Below the pieces are notes generated by a model. The model saw only the letters and a program-made list of their open reading frames with translations, ran no database searches and was not told the DNA's origin. Of a stretch of 64,000 nucleotides of DNA, positions 19,087-27,105 are shown piece by piece. The position numbers were made by a program, and so were the translations under genes. The DNA is taken from contig NZ_QTSZ01000051.1 in assembly GCF_003730295.1 (NCBI RefSeq), forward strand, positions 1 through 64,000. The letters run 5' to 3'. Each line of letters starts with the position of its first letter. Position 1 is the stretch's first letter. This DNA comes from Ornithinibacillus gellani. Lineage in GTDB: Bacteria; Bacillota; Bacilli; Bacillales; Amphibacillaceae.

Positions 19087-19698
19087 TTGAAGCATTACGA
19101 TGTCAAAAATGATTTGGAATTTGCGGCAGTCGTTCGGCAGCATGAAAATCGGATTTACTATTATATTCACAAGCTAGGCATACGGGATGATTATGATGAT
19201 TTTTATGCGGAGGGGCTCGTCGCCATGTGGAGGGCGTGGCGGTCGTATGATTCATCAAAGGGGGCTTTTACGACATATCTCAATTACACCATTCGTCATC
19301 GCCTATTGGATATGCTGCGCAAGGAAAGCTTGATGGCGGATCGTGGCGAATCTGTCGTACAAGAGGAAATGCTGCGCCAGCACGATGGCGTTTATGCTGG
19401 TATGAATCGAAAACCAATGGTCCAATCGAGCGCAGCTTTCATTACATTTGATGATGACGTACATTGGCATGCAATCCAAGCCATCCTCTCAGACAACCAA
19501 TGGCGCTGGGTGCAATATTATATTATCGAGGATATGCCTATTAAAGAGATTGCCCAGTTGGAAAATGTGTCGATACATGCTGTAAAAAGCTGGGGACGTG
19601 AAGTACGAAAAAAATTACGCGCCCAAGCCAATCAAGGACTGATCCAACAAGTATGCTGCTACCAAAAAGGAGGCCAACATCATGTCTACCAAGCATAG
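19087..19698 (+). CDS. sigma-70-family sigma factor, SigH/ComX-like size
   Basis: 203 residues. Region 2 is clear (FAAVVRQHENRIYYYIHKLG, then DDFYAEGLVAMWRAWRSYDSSKGAFTTYLNYTIRHRLLDMLR), and the C-terminus holds a region 4 helix-turn-helix (MPIKEIAQLENVSIHAVKSW). It directs RNA polymerase to an unknown set of promoters. No ATG is available; TTG at 19087 follows GGAG by nine bases, while the upstream TTG at 19054 lacks a site. It overlaps the next gene by 17 bp. Close to comK, so a competence role like that of staphylococcal SigH is possible but unproven. Confidence 0.8.
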   Translation: MKHYDVKNDLEFAAVVRQHENRIYYYIHKLGIRDDYDDFYAEGLVAMWRAWRSYDSSKGAFTTYLNYTIRHRLLDMLRKESLMADRGESVVQEEMLRQHDGVYAGMNRKPMVQSSAAFITFDDDVHWHAIQAILSDNQWRWVQYYIIEDMPIKEIAQLENVSIHAVKSWGREVRKKLRAQANQGLIQQVCCYQKGGQHHVYQA

Positions 19699-19918
19699 CC
19701 ATATGACTTTTCCCGCCTTCTTTCAGCAGTATAAATCGTTTATTTACGTCCAGCTGGAAAAACTAGAAATCAACGATCCCCACCAGGTCTATTTCGTAAT
19801 CGGAGTCGTAGCCCTCTATCGCGCATGGAAATTGCATGTAACGGAAAATCTGGACGAATGGATTGGCAACCATTTGGAGGAAGTCTATGAACAAATGAAT
19901 CAAAAAGAAAACGAATAG
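19682..19918 (+). CDS. small sigma region-2-like protein, possible co-sigma
   Basis: 78 residues. AAAGGAGG lies inside the sigma gene, and the two genes overlap by 17 bp in different frames, so they are coupled. Its residues 8-50 (FPAFFQQYKSFIYVQLEKLEI… then VVALYRAWKLH) align with the N-terminal region 2 of the neighbour (FAAVVRQHENRIYYYIHKLGI… then LVAMWRAWRSY). The layout recalls the B. subtilis SigO/RsoA pair, where a ~79-residue protein with similarity to region 2 is needed as a co-sigma. Here the partner sigma has its own region 2, so this may instead be a competitor or modulator. Confidence 0.7.
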   Translation: MSTKHSHMTFPAFFQQYKSFIYVQLEKLEINDPHQVYFVIGVVALYRAWKLHVTENLDEWIGNHLEEVYEQMNQKENE

Positions 19919-20077
19919 TAAAGTGAAACTTCAATCAGTGGGGAATTTTTGCTCTTCCCCCACTGATTGTTAGTTGAACCAATCAGGCCTTTACTGGTTG
20001 TTGATCCCCCACTTACCATTATTGTTATTAACAAAATGCTTATAGTGGGGGGCTTACAGCCAGTTAATCTGTGATAA
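19919..20077. repeat. interspersed repeat, copy 1 (with internal insertion)
   Basis: Starts AAAGTGAAACTTCAATCAG and ends GTTAATCTGTGATAA, as does the copy at 48501-48598. Both have an 11-bp stem (AATCAGTGGGG and CCCCACTGATT) and GAATCAGGCCTTTACTG-like text after it. This copy carries about 60 extra bases with a second inverted pair (ATCCCCCACTTA and TAGTGGGGGG). It begins directly at the stop codon of the small sigma-like gene. Confidence 0.75.
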
Positions 20078-20100
20078 CAAACCATGCAGCACAGCGAAAA

Positions 20101-20120
20101 GGAATCGGCTCACCGATTCC
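20101..20120. terminator. GGAATCGG hairpin with T-run
   Basis: Arms GGAATCGG and CCGATTCC, loop CTCA, followed by six T. It is related to the hairpins of the repeat elements but stands alone without an array. On the plus strand it would terminate the sigma operon. Confidence 0.65.
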
Positions 20121-20140
20121 TTTTTTCTATGAAAATAAAA

Positions 20141-20170
20141 ACATCCTCCCCATCATAAGCGGAAGGATGT
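20141..20170 (-). terminator. terminator of the comK-like gene
   Basis: Imperfect stem between ACATCCTCC and GGAAGGATGT, followed on the minus strand by a T-rich run. It lies 33 bp after the comK stop. Confidence 0.6.
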
Positions 20171-20202
20171 TCTCTCCATCAAAATTCAGCATAGCCCACT
20201 TT

Positions 20203-20724
20203 CTATGCGTGTTTTTGAATCATTAATGTTCGATAATAAACTGCCCTGGATAGTTGTTCGGTCATGGTGTGGTAGGATTGCTGGATTGTAAGTTTTTTGC
20301 CGTCCGCCAGCCGGACCCATGTGGATGTACTGTTTCTTGTGGGTTTATGAGTTGGAAAGATTTGGGTGATGTGTCGTAGTGAGAGCCAGCCACAGAGATG
20401 ATTTGTTGTTGCGTGGGTTGGAAACATGTACACATCTTTTGCAATGCTAACCGGTATTGGCAGCTTTTGTCTAAAACTCGTGTGGTATTTCACTGCCTTT
20501 TTTAAGCCATCATAGGATACGCCATATTCCAGACAGGACTCTTGGATAATATGTAAGGCAGGTTTCCGTACGAATAACTTTTGATCCCGTTCTAGAACGA
20601 CGACATCATAATCCGTATGAAGCCCCGGCAGTATCGCGATTGTATCCTCGTTAATGACATAATCGAATAAAATATTGGTTTCTTCTGGTGCGGATGTTGC
20701 TTTCTCGTTTAGATTGTATACCAT
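20203..20724 (-). CDS. comK: ComK-family competence transcription factor, short form
   Basis: 173 residues with the ComK pattern: an ATIAVLP-like start (DTIAILPG), a CLEYGVSYDGLKKAV segment matching CRFFGSSYAGRKAG, MFPTHATTNHLCGWLSLRHI matching FPTLSSTRPQCGWISHVHV, then SYHTMTEQLSRAVYYRT. ComK binds AT-boxes in promoters of DNA-uptake genes. B. subtilis ComK has 192 residues and a C-terminal FMLYPK motif through which MecA/ClpCP captures it; this protein ends before that motif. It may therefore escape that control. Divergent from an XRE regulator. Confidence 0.85.
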   Translation of the reverse strand: MVYNLNEKATSAPEETNILFDYVINEDTIAILPGLHTDYDVVVLERDQKLFVRKPALHIIQESCLEYGVSYDGLKKAVKYHTSFRQKLPIPVSIAKDVYMFPTHATTNHLCGWLSLRHITQIFPTHKPTRNSTSTWVRLADGKKLTIQQSYHTMTEQLSRAVYYRTLMIQKHA

Positions 20725-20870
20725 ATTTTCCTCCTTAAGAAAAGTATTTTATGTTTGCAGGCGATGTAAAATATTTGAAAATTTCCCTGCTGGCAAAGTG
20801 CAAAATTACGACTTTAGCACTAATTCTATTATAGTTTGATAAATCAAAAAATGGAATCTCTAAACCAACT

Positions 20871-20891
20871 AAACACCCAAAATGTGTGTTT
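20871..20891. promoter_or_regulatory. operator-like repeat 1 upstream of the XRE gene
   Basis: Inverted arms AAACAC and GTGTTT nine bases apart. The first ten bases (AAACACCCAA) nearly repeat in site 2, 40 bp away. It lies between comK and the XRE gene, so it may be an autoregulatory site acting on both. Confidence 0.5.
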
Positions 20892-20910
20892 TTATCCCAA
20901 GAAACCTATT

Positions 20911-20931
20911 AAACACCCATTTTGAATGTTT
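20911..20931. promoter_or_regulatory. operator-like repeat 2 upstream of the XRE gene
   Basis: AAACACCCATTTTGAATGTTT-like site of the same length as site 1, with left arm AAACAC and right arm ATGTTT. The 40-bp spacing (about four helical turns) puts both sites on one face. Confidence 0.5.
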
Positions 20932-20985
20932 TCCTCTATGTCTTTTCAAACTATGATATTTTTTAGCTGAACAGGGGGACGGAAT

Positions 20986-21387
20986 ATGGAAGGTTTAGGT
21001 AAGAAGCTAGAACAATTACGAGAAGAATCAGGACTGAATCAAAAAGAAGTAAGTGCAAAATTAGGATATAGTAAGAATGTTTTCGGTACATATGAGCGGG
21101 AGGAACGCACACCTTCAATAGAAACACTTATCCACATTGCCGATTTTTTCAGTGTTTCCATTGACTCGATGGTTCGAGGAATTGCAACAAATAAATCCAT
21201 GGTTGCAAAAGAGCCCCCCTATCATCCACTCCACGAGCTTCAACGCATATTTAATGATCACAACATCAAAGATCCTTACATATTAGAAATAGAAAAATGG
21301 TCGGAACTCACAACGGAAGATTTACACGACCTTCAAAAGCATTTTGAATACGTGGTTTATCGACGGAGGCAAGAAAAGGAAGCCTGA
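20986..21387 (+). CDS. XRE-family helix-turn-helix regulator
   Basis: 133 residues. Residues 1-65 are a lambda-repressor-type DNA-binding domain (LREESGLNQKEVSAKLGYSKNVFGTYEREERTPSIETL). Residues 70-133 form a second, acidic helical region of unknown fold (LQRIFNDHNIKDPYI… ELTTEDLHDLQKHFEYVVYRRR). GGGGGACGG precedes the ATG. Two operator-like repeats lie upstream. It is transcribed away from comK, and joint control of the two is an inference from position. Confidence 0.82.
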   Translation: MEGLGKKLEQLREESGLNQKEVSAKLGYSKNVFGTYEREERTPSIETLIHIADFFSVSIDSMVRGIATNKSMVAKEPPYHPLHELQRIFNDHNIKDPYILEIEKWSELTTEDLHDLQKHFEYVVYRRRQEKEA

Positions 21388-21433
21388 ACAAAAAGCGCCA
21401 GTTATCGTGCACCAAAACGCTAACAAACAAAAA

Positions 21434-21458
21434 AATCGTTCCCATCAGCGGAACGATT
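21434..21458. terminator. bidirectional terminator, XRE gene / GH16 gene
   Basis: Arms AATCGTTCC and GGAACGATT with a seven-base loop, A-run before and T-run after. Shared by the two converging genes. Confidence 0.85.
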
Positions 21459-21473
21459 TTTTGTTTAACGATA

Positions 21474-22832
21474 TTAATGTTTCACATGTGGACCCTGCTC
21501 GCCACCGTGCTTCTGGTACACGCGCACATAGTCAACCTTCATGGTCGTGCGGTCGCCGTAGCGTGTCGTGTCATCCACATCCTGTGACCAGCCGCCTGTT
21601 GCAAGATTTAATTTCAAGAAAAAATTCTTATTAAAAGGTGCTGGGAATTCCCTCTCGATTATTTCACCAGTTTCCGGATCCTCTATCCAGTTTTGCCACT
21701 CATTTATTTCAATGACAAGCTGATCATCCACATAGAAACGAATGGATTCCGGCTCCCAGTCCATGGAATAGACATGGTAATCATCATAATATGTTCCCTG
21801 ATCAATCGTCAGCGTACCACCTTTGTTGAAGTAGTAATCCGTTTGATACACGCCTGAATGCAGCGTTGACCAAATTTTATTCGGCTGGTTGGAAATGAGC
21901 TCCATAATATCAATTTCCCCAGCCATTGGCCAACCATAATCCGGATTAGCAGGCATCATCCAAATCGCCGGCCACATACCTGTTTCTGTTGGAATTTTTG
22001 CCCGCACATCTACACGACCATATTTAAAATCAAATTTATTTTCTGAAGAAACAGCAGCAGAGGTTGTGCTGAAATTGCCATCCCCTTCATATGGCTTCGC
22101 CTGAAGATGCAGGTTGCCATCCTCTAGCCAAATGTTTTCATCCTTACCAAACTTATTCGCGTAGTGATGTGTTCCATTTTCCGGAGTCGTTGCAAAACCC
22201 CATTTTTTACTGTCCAGTTTCTTGCCATTAAACTCATCATGGAATACAAGCTTCATGCCCTGATATTGCTTGATTTTATGATCATTTGATTCCACTGGAT
22301 CCTTCTTATGCAGCTGCGTTTCTGCCCAGTTTGCATAACCACCGTCACCTTTGGTAACGAGCTTAATCGTTTTTGCTTTTTTAATATCCACCTTCGCAAA
22401 CTCCATTGGTGTGCTGGATGTCATCCATTTACTTTCATAGCCCAGCTTGCCATCGACATAAATTTCAAATTTAACGGAAGCATCCGCTTCTGCAGCCACT
22501 TTGTCCACGCCAACCCACGTAGTCAAAAACTTATGCTTCTGGTTTGGCTTCTGATAAACAATTTCCGAATCGGCATACGTCCCAATCCCTTTCGCAAATT
22601 CCACAGCATCCCCATTATTATCTGTCAAAGTAAGCGCCTGTCCATTTGCTGCAGCATCCTTTTCAGGAGTTTTCCCTTCGCTAACAACTGTATTTTTCCA
22701 TTTCATATCCGAAAGATAAACCGATTGATGCGACTGACCTGCTTTAGCCTCCGAAAAATGGCTCTGCCCGAGTAACATAAAACAGATACTCGCCACCATC
22801 ATCAAGGTAAGTCCTATTTTTTTACATTTCAT
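21474..22832 (-). CDS. secreted GH16 beta-glucanase with NPCBM-like domain
   Basis: 452 residues. Signal peptide (about 1-30, ends SEAKA), then an NPCBM-like carbohydrate-binding domain (about 36-150: VYLSDMKWKN… GIGTYADSEIVY… WAETQLHKKD), then a family 16 catalytic domain. The active-site motif ExDxxE is present as GEIDIMELI, with WPAIWMMP before it and RVYQKHGG near the end. It should cut beta-1,3 or mixed beta-1,3-1,4 glucans outside the cell. Products could feed the beta-glucoside operon at 9-15 kb. A cre-like site lies upstream. Confidence 0.87.
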   Translation of the reverse strand: MKCKKIGLTLMMVASICFMLLGQSHFSEAKAGQSHQSVYLSDMKWKNTVVSEGKTPEKDAAANGQALTLTDNNGDAVEFAKGIGTYADSEIVYQKPNQKHKFLTTWVGVDKVAAEADASVKFEIYVDGKLGYESKWMTSSTPMEFAKVDIKKAKTIKLVTKGDGGYANWAETQLHKKDPVESNDHKIKQYQGMKLVFHDEFNGKKLDSKKWGFATTPENGTHHYANKFGKDENIWLEDGNLHLQAKPYEGDGNFSTTSAAVSSENKFDFKYGRVDVRAKIPTETGMWPAIWMMPANPDYGWPMAGEIDIMELISNQPNKIWSTLHSGVYQTDYYFNKGGTLTIDQGTYYDDYHVYSMDWEPESIRFYVDDQLVIEINEWQNWIEDPETGEIIEREFPAPFNKNFFLKLNLATGGWSQDVDDTTRYGDRTTMKVDYVRVYQKHGGEQGPHVKH

Positions 22833-22911
22833 GCTCCCATTCCTCTCCTATTCATAAAATATACCCCATTGCTTTCACAATCTCTTGCCACCAGTCCTCC
22901 TCAGCTAAATT

Positions 22912-22925
22912 TGAAAGCGCTCCAT
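22912..22925. promoter_or_regulatory. cre-like site upstream of the GH16 gene
   Basis: TGAAAGCGCTCCAT matches the first ten positions of the cre consensus and departs in the last four. It stands about 80 bp upstream of the start codon. Catabolite repression of a secreted glucanase would be expected. Confidence 0.5.
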
Positions 22926-23112
22926 TAACTAAAGAAAAAAATATAGCTGTTGTAATTTTCGATAGTTAATTAAATTAGTTAATTAAAACATTAGCCACTT
23001 TTTCGACAATTGTCAACAATATTTCCAACTTTCCCATAATAGTAAAATAGACCTATTTAATCACAAAATCTGACAGCCCCACTGACCTCCCATGACAGCA
23101 GTTCATGTAGCA

Positions 23113-23178
23113 GGAATCGGCGCGCCGATTCCCTCCATTGTTCATTATATGATGTTGAAATCGACTTGGGCCGATTTC
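23113..23178. repeat. repeat element E: opening hairpins
   Basis: A perfect GGAATCGGC/GCCGATTCC hairpin (23113-23132) and, 24 bp on, a GAAATCG/CGATTTC hairpin with an eight-base middle (23157-23178). Both have the pyrimidine tail (CCTCC, ATCC). Confidence 0.88.
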
Positions 23179-23211
23179 ATCCTTATTACCAGGTATGACT
23201 TCACGCTGGAG

Positions 23212-23631
23212 GCATGCGACTTGAGGCAAAACCCATGCGACTTCTGGGCAAAGGCAAGCGACTTGGAGTCATACCCATGCGACTTCCGGACAAAGGCATG
23301 CGACTTTGGGCCATACCCATGCGACTTCCCGGCTAAGGCATGCGACTTGGAGCCATACCCATGCGACTTCCGGGCAAAGGCATGCGACTTGAGGCCAAAC
23401 CCATGCGACTTCCGGGCAAAGGCAAGCGACTTGGAGCCATACCCATGCGACTTCCGGGCAAAGGCATGCGACTTCCCGGCTAAGGCATGCGACTTGGGGC
23501 CAAACCCATGCGACTTCCAGGCTAAGGCATGCGACTTGGAGCCATACCCATGCGACTTCCCGGCTAAGGCATGCGACTTGGAGCCATACCCATGCGACTT
23601 CCAGGCAAAGGCATGCGACTTTCAGCCAGAT
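23212..23631 (+). repeat. repeat element E: GCATGC-type array with 42-bp higher-order unit
   Basis: Twenty units of exactly 21 bp. They mostly alternate between (G)CATGCGACTTGGAGCCATAC-like and CCATGCGACTTCCGGGCAAAG-like halves, so the true copying unit is a 42-bp dimer. Units differ by few bases, so this array is the youngest or most homogenised in the window. Confidence 0.92.
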
Positions 23632-23657
23632 CATATGATTAAAAATGGAATGTTGTT

Positions 23658-23957
23658 GGAATCGGCGCGCCGATTCCCTCCTTGATCATTATGTTAATGT
23701 TGAAATCGGCTTGGGCCGATTTCATCCTTTTATCCTTGGCCGGGGCTGCGCGAGTTGGGCTGATTGGTGCGCTAATTCTATTCGGTGGCGCGCAAGTTTA
23801 TCTGATTGGCGCCCGACTTCCACCCTTTGGCGCCCGACTTCCACCCTTTGACGCGCGACTTCCACCCTTTGGCGCCCGACTTCTACCCATTGGTGCGCGA
23901 CTTCCACCCTTTGACGCCCGACTTCCACCCTTTGGTGCGCGACTTCCAACACTCGAT
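23658..23957 (+). repeat. repeat element E: second hairpin pair and GCGCGC-type array
   Basis: Hairpins at 23658-23677 (GGAATCGGC arms) and 23702-23723 (GAAATCGGC arms), nearly identical to the opening pair, then ten 21-bp units (23748-23957). Units 4-10 share the variable half TTCCACCCTTTG. Here the two array types are in the opposite order to elements A and D. Confidence 0.9.
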
Positions 23958-24151
23958 GCCAATCATTATCATGACAGACCAGCTTGTACATCCAGATAAA
24001 ATAATAATTATGTATGCCTTGCTAATCGCTACCATGAGTTCATCTTTCCACACTTAAACCGTAAGAGGGTCTGCAAAACCAGCTAGGTAACGCTTCCTAG
24101 CGATTATTTGCAGACCCACCTTACTTAATACGAGAGCTTTTCATACTTGCT

Positions 24152-25663
24152 TCATTCCAAATACGCTAAACAAATTAGCTCTCCCAACTTACATGGGAAT
24201 GTATAAAAGCCACCCTGGCTCGTTATGATGTCATTCTGATGTTTCCATTTTCCTTTGGGAAGGTATACCTCTCTGGACGACATACTTTTTTCGAATGCTG
24301 GAGCAACAAGCACGTCACTTCCCAACATAAATTGATTCGTTATTTCTTCTACTGGCTCGTTTGGAAATTCATAGGCCATATAGCGAATAATTGGTTCACC
24401 AGTTTTCTTTGCATGATCAACAAGCTGATTGATTTTGTCCTAATAATTTTTCCTAATCTCGATGGTTTGCAATACCTTCGCAAAATGATCCTTATCCAAG
24501 ACACGATATGGTGCTGCAGAAAACTGCATAGCCGGCATAAGGCAAGCAATTTCACTATGGCGCACAAACAATTCTTGATCAAACGCACTATCTTCTAAAT
24601 CAATGAAATTTAAATATTGCCCACCGCCAATCATATCCGGACTTGAGAATGGATGACCGGTTAACCCTTGAAGCAGGCTATTGGGAATCAGTCCTTGAAT
24701 GCCACCGACTCCCCAAGAATGATCTTTATCCGCAAGTCTTTGCAGTAAAGACATGCCACCAGCTCCTGTAGTAAATCGAAACTCATTAAAATCATACGTT
24801 TCGCCAAACGCTGTCCATCGCTTCGATTGTTCTTCCGGAGAGACATTTCCATAGGTCACATTATCAACTGCATAGAAACCACTATCTCCCCCATCAAACT
24901 TAAACCCATCCACACCTAGTTCTAGAAGATGATCTAATTGTTCCTTCATCCATGCAATCGTTTTTGGATTGGAAAAGTCCAAAACTGCCGAGAAGCCATT
25001 CCACCACTCCAAAATATATGGTTTATTCTCCTTTGTTTTAATTAATAAATCCAAATCCCTTAGTTTACGAAACGCTACAGTATCCGGTGTAACATATGGA
25101 CTGACCCAAAGCATGACGTGAAATCCTTTTTGATGCAGATTTTTAATCATTTCTTCTGCATTTGGAAATGTCGCTTCATTAAAAGCCCAATTTCCATAGT
25201 ATGGTGACCAACCATCATCAATCATTAAAACCCCGGGCGGCATGCCACTCCCTTTAATGGAATCTGCATACTTTAATATATCCTTTTCATTCTGATAGAA
25301 GGTTAACTCAATCCAGCTATTATAAATAGGCTTCTTAAACAATGCTGAATCCAAGTGAATTTGTTTAAAAGGAAAATGTTGCTTCATGGCATGCAAGTAC
25401 GCTCCTTTTAAATTACCATGTCCCTCTTCAAAAGTCACCTCACCAAGGATATCGATATTTCCTTTACAAAAAGTAATGTGAAAACCCTCATCGCCCCAAA
25501 TATATCTGCCTTTCGTCGATAAAAAAACAGGCATGGACTGATTTGGTGACTCATTCCTTCGCAAATCTATCTCATATGAATCTGTTTCCCCAATTGCCTG
25601 ACGTATACCTTCATGTACATAACCTCCAAACCAATATTCATTTTGTAGCATCTTTAACTTCAT
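24152..25663 (-). pseudogene. GH31 alpha-glucosidase family gene with an amber stop
   Basis: Frame of about 500 codons broken only by one in-frame TAG at 24440-24442. The first part (407 codons) holds the GH31 catalytic core: MIDDGWSPYYGNW, HVMLWVSPYV and the nucleophile motif DGFKFDGGD. After the TAG the same frame continues as DKINQLVDHAKKTGEPIIRY, then QFMLGSDVLVAPAFEK and VYLPKGKW, the normal GH31 end. GGAGG stands before the ATG. A single C-to-T or similar change would restore it. Beside it lies a truncated binding-protein gene, so the whole locus is decaying; amber read-through or assembly error are less likely. Confidence 0.85.
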
Positions 25664-25747
25664 TCAAATTTGCCTCCATCCATTAAAATAAATAATTAAT
25701 AACACAAAAATGAAACAACTTCTCCCAGCTACTATCTCATATCTTTC

Positions 25748-26626
25748 GGAATCGCAAATAAAGGGTATGCAAATTACTATATTGATGCTAACCCCGAAAA
25801 CGATAGCGAATTACGTTTCTATCCCATTTCCGAAGGCTATAAAGAAATGTTGGAATATACGAATAAACTATATAGTGAAGGCTTGATTGAAAAAAATATC
25901 TTCTCACTTGAATTAGAACAATATCTTGCCAATGCAGCAGATGGAAGATATGGCAGCACAAACTGGTGGGCACCAGGACTCCAATTCGGTGAACCCGGCA
26001 CTGTATTCGAAGGCGCACCAGCATTGGAAGGACCAAACGGAGATAAATCATATGTCGGTTTAGGCGATTCCGTAACCTCTTTAGGTGCATTTGCCATTAC
26101 CAATGAAAATGAGCATCCTGCAGCTACACTTCGCTGGATAGACTATTTCTACGGTGATGAAGGAGCAAAGCTAATGCTCATGGGAATTGAAGGAGAAACA
26201 TTCGAGGAAACAGAAGATGGCGAAGTACAATATATGGGTTATATTCTTAATAGTGAGGAATCATTGACAGATGAATTAAATAAATTTACCATCTGGGGCG
26301 GCGGCTTCCCACTCATGTTTATGGAAAAGTATTTTAAAGGGGCAGAAACAACCGAACAAGAATTAGACGCCGCAGAAAAATTATTACCGAATACCATTGA
26401 GCAACCTCTGCCATTACTACCATATACAGAGGAAGAAAGTAAACGGCTATCCTCCATCGGTGACGATATTGAAAAATACGTACTGGAAATGCAGGATAAA
26501 TTTATTGCAGGCCAAGAATCCTTTGACAAGTGGGATAACTATGTAAAAACAATCGAAAATATGGGCTTGGAGGAATACATGGAAATCCAACAAGCCGCAT
26601 ATGAACGATATCAGGATTTTGAATAA
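25748..26626 (+). pseudogene. 5'-truncated sugar ABC binding protein gene
   Basis: The frame encodes about 290 residues of the C-terminal part of a LipO-like substrate-binding protein (GYANYYIDA, then EGYKEMLEYTNKLYSEGLIE, LGAFAITNENEHPAATLRWIDYFY). Signal peptide, lipobox and the first ~200 residues are missing, and no ribosome site or start stands before the homologous part. The truncation lies about 90 bp from the start of the broken GH31 gene, which suggests a deletion that removed the N-terminal half. Confidence 0.75.
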
Positions 26627-26639
26627 AAACTGAAAATGG

Positions 26640-26677
26640 AATGGTTCCTAGTTACGATTTTCGTGACAGGAACCATT
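26640..26677. terminator. terminator after the binding-protein remnant
   Basis: Ten-base arms AATGGTTCCT and AGGAACCATT with a T-run after. It fits the end of the former operon. Confidence 0.75.
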
Positions 26678-26698
26678 TTTATGGAAAAGTAAAATAGG

Positions 26699-26959
26699 TT
26701 GTATGAAATAGAGACTATGCACTGCTATTGCGAAAAAAACACTTCCGTAATTGATATAACAGATGTTATTTACAGCTATATATTAAAGAATTATGATTCC
26801 AGGACAGAACATTCTGCAAATGCTAGATTAATGAGGAATTTATTCGAATCTTCATTAGCATTTCAAGCAAACAGAATTGTAGAATTGGAATTTATAACGG
26901 ATAAGGATTTATCTACTATTACACAAAGTGATATTTTGCAAGCGATTGAAATTCAATAA
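26699..26959 (+). pseudogene. C-terminal fragment of a SpoVK/CbbX-like AAA+ ATPase
   Basis: 86 codons with no good ribosome site. The segment NARLMRNLFESSLAFQANRI followed by ITDKDLSTITQSDI matches the lid subdomain end of SpoVK/CbbX-type AAA+ ATPases (N-x-R-x-x-R-N-x-F-E…Q-x-x-R). Walker A and B motifs are absent, so this is a remnant. Recognised from the arginine-rich lid helix only, so moderate certainty. Confidence 0.45.
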
Positions 26960-27045
26960 AAAAATTAATAAAATATAATTCTATTAATGAAGGTTTATAC
27001 ATGGTTTTCTGCCCTATCTGTATATTTGGTAATTATTGGAGCAAA

Positions 27046-27083
27046 AAAACTAAACCCTTATCATGCTCACGGGGTTTAGTTTT
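27046..27083. terminator. terminator of the mannose-type PTS operon
   Basis: Arms AAAACTAAACCC and GGGTTTAGTTTT, with T-runs on both sides. It lies 22 bp after the M20 gene stop on the minus strand. Confidence 0.85.
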
Positions 27084-27105
27084 TTCGTTCTACATATTTA
27101 ATTTT

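Noticed and set aside
23092-23685. Long repeat-containing frames in element E (both strands), and those at 8596-9039, 16025-16216 and 58820-59139
   Set aside because: Same explanation as element A: the period is a multiple of three and the unit has few stops. These would be false genes in automatic annotation.
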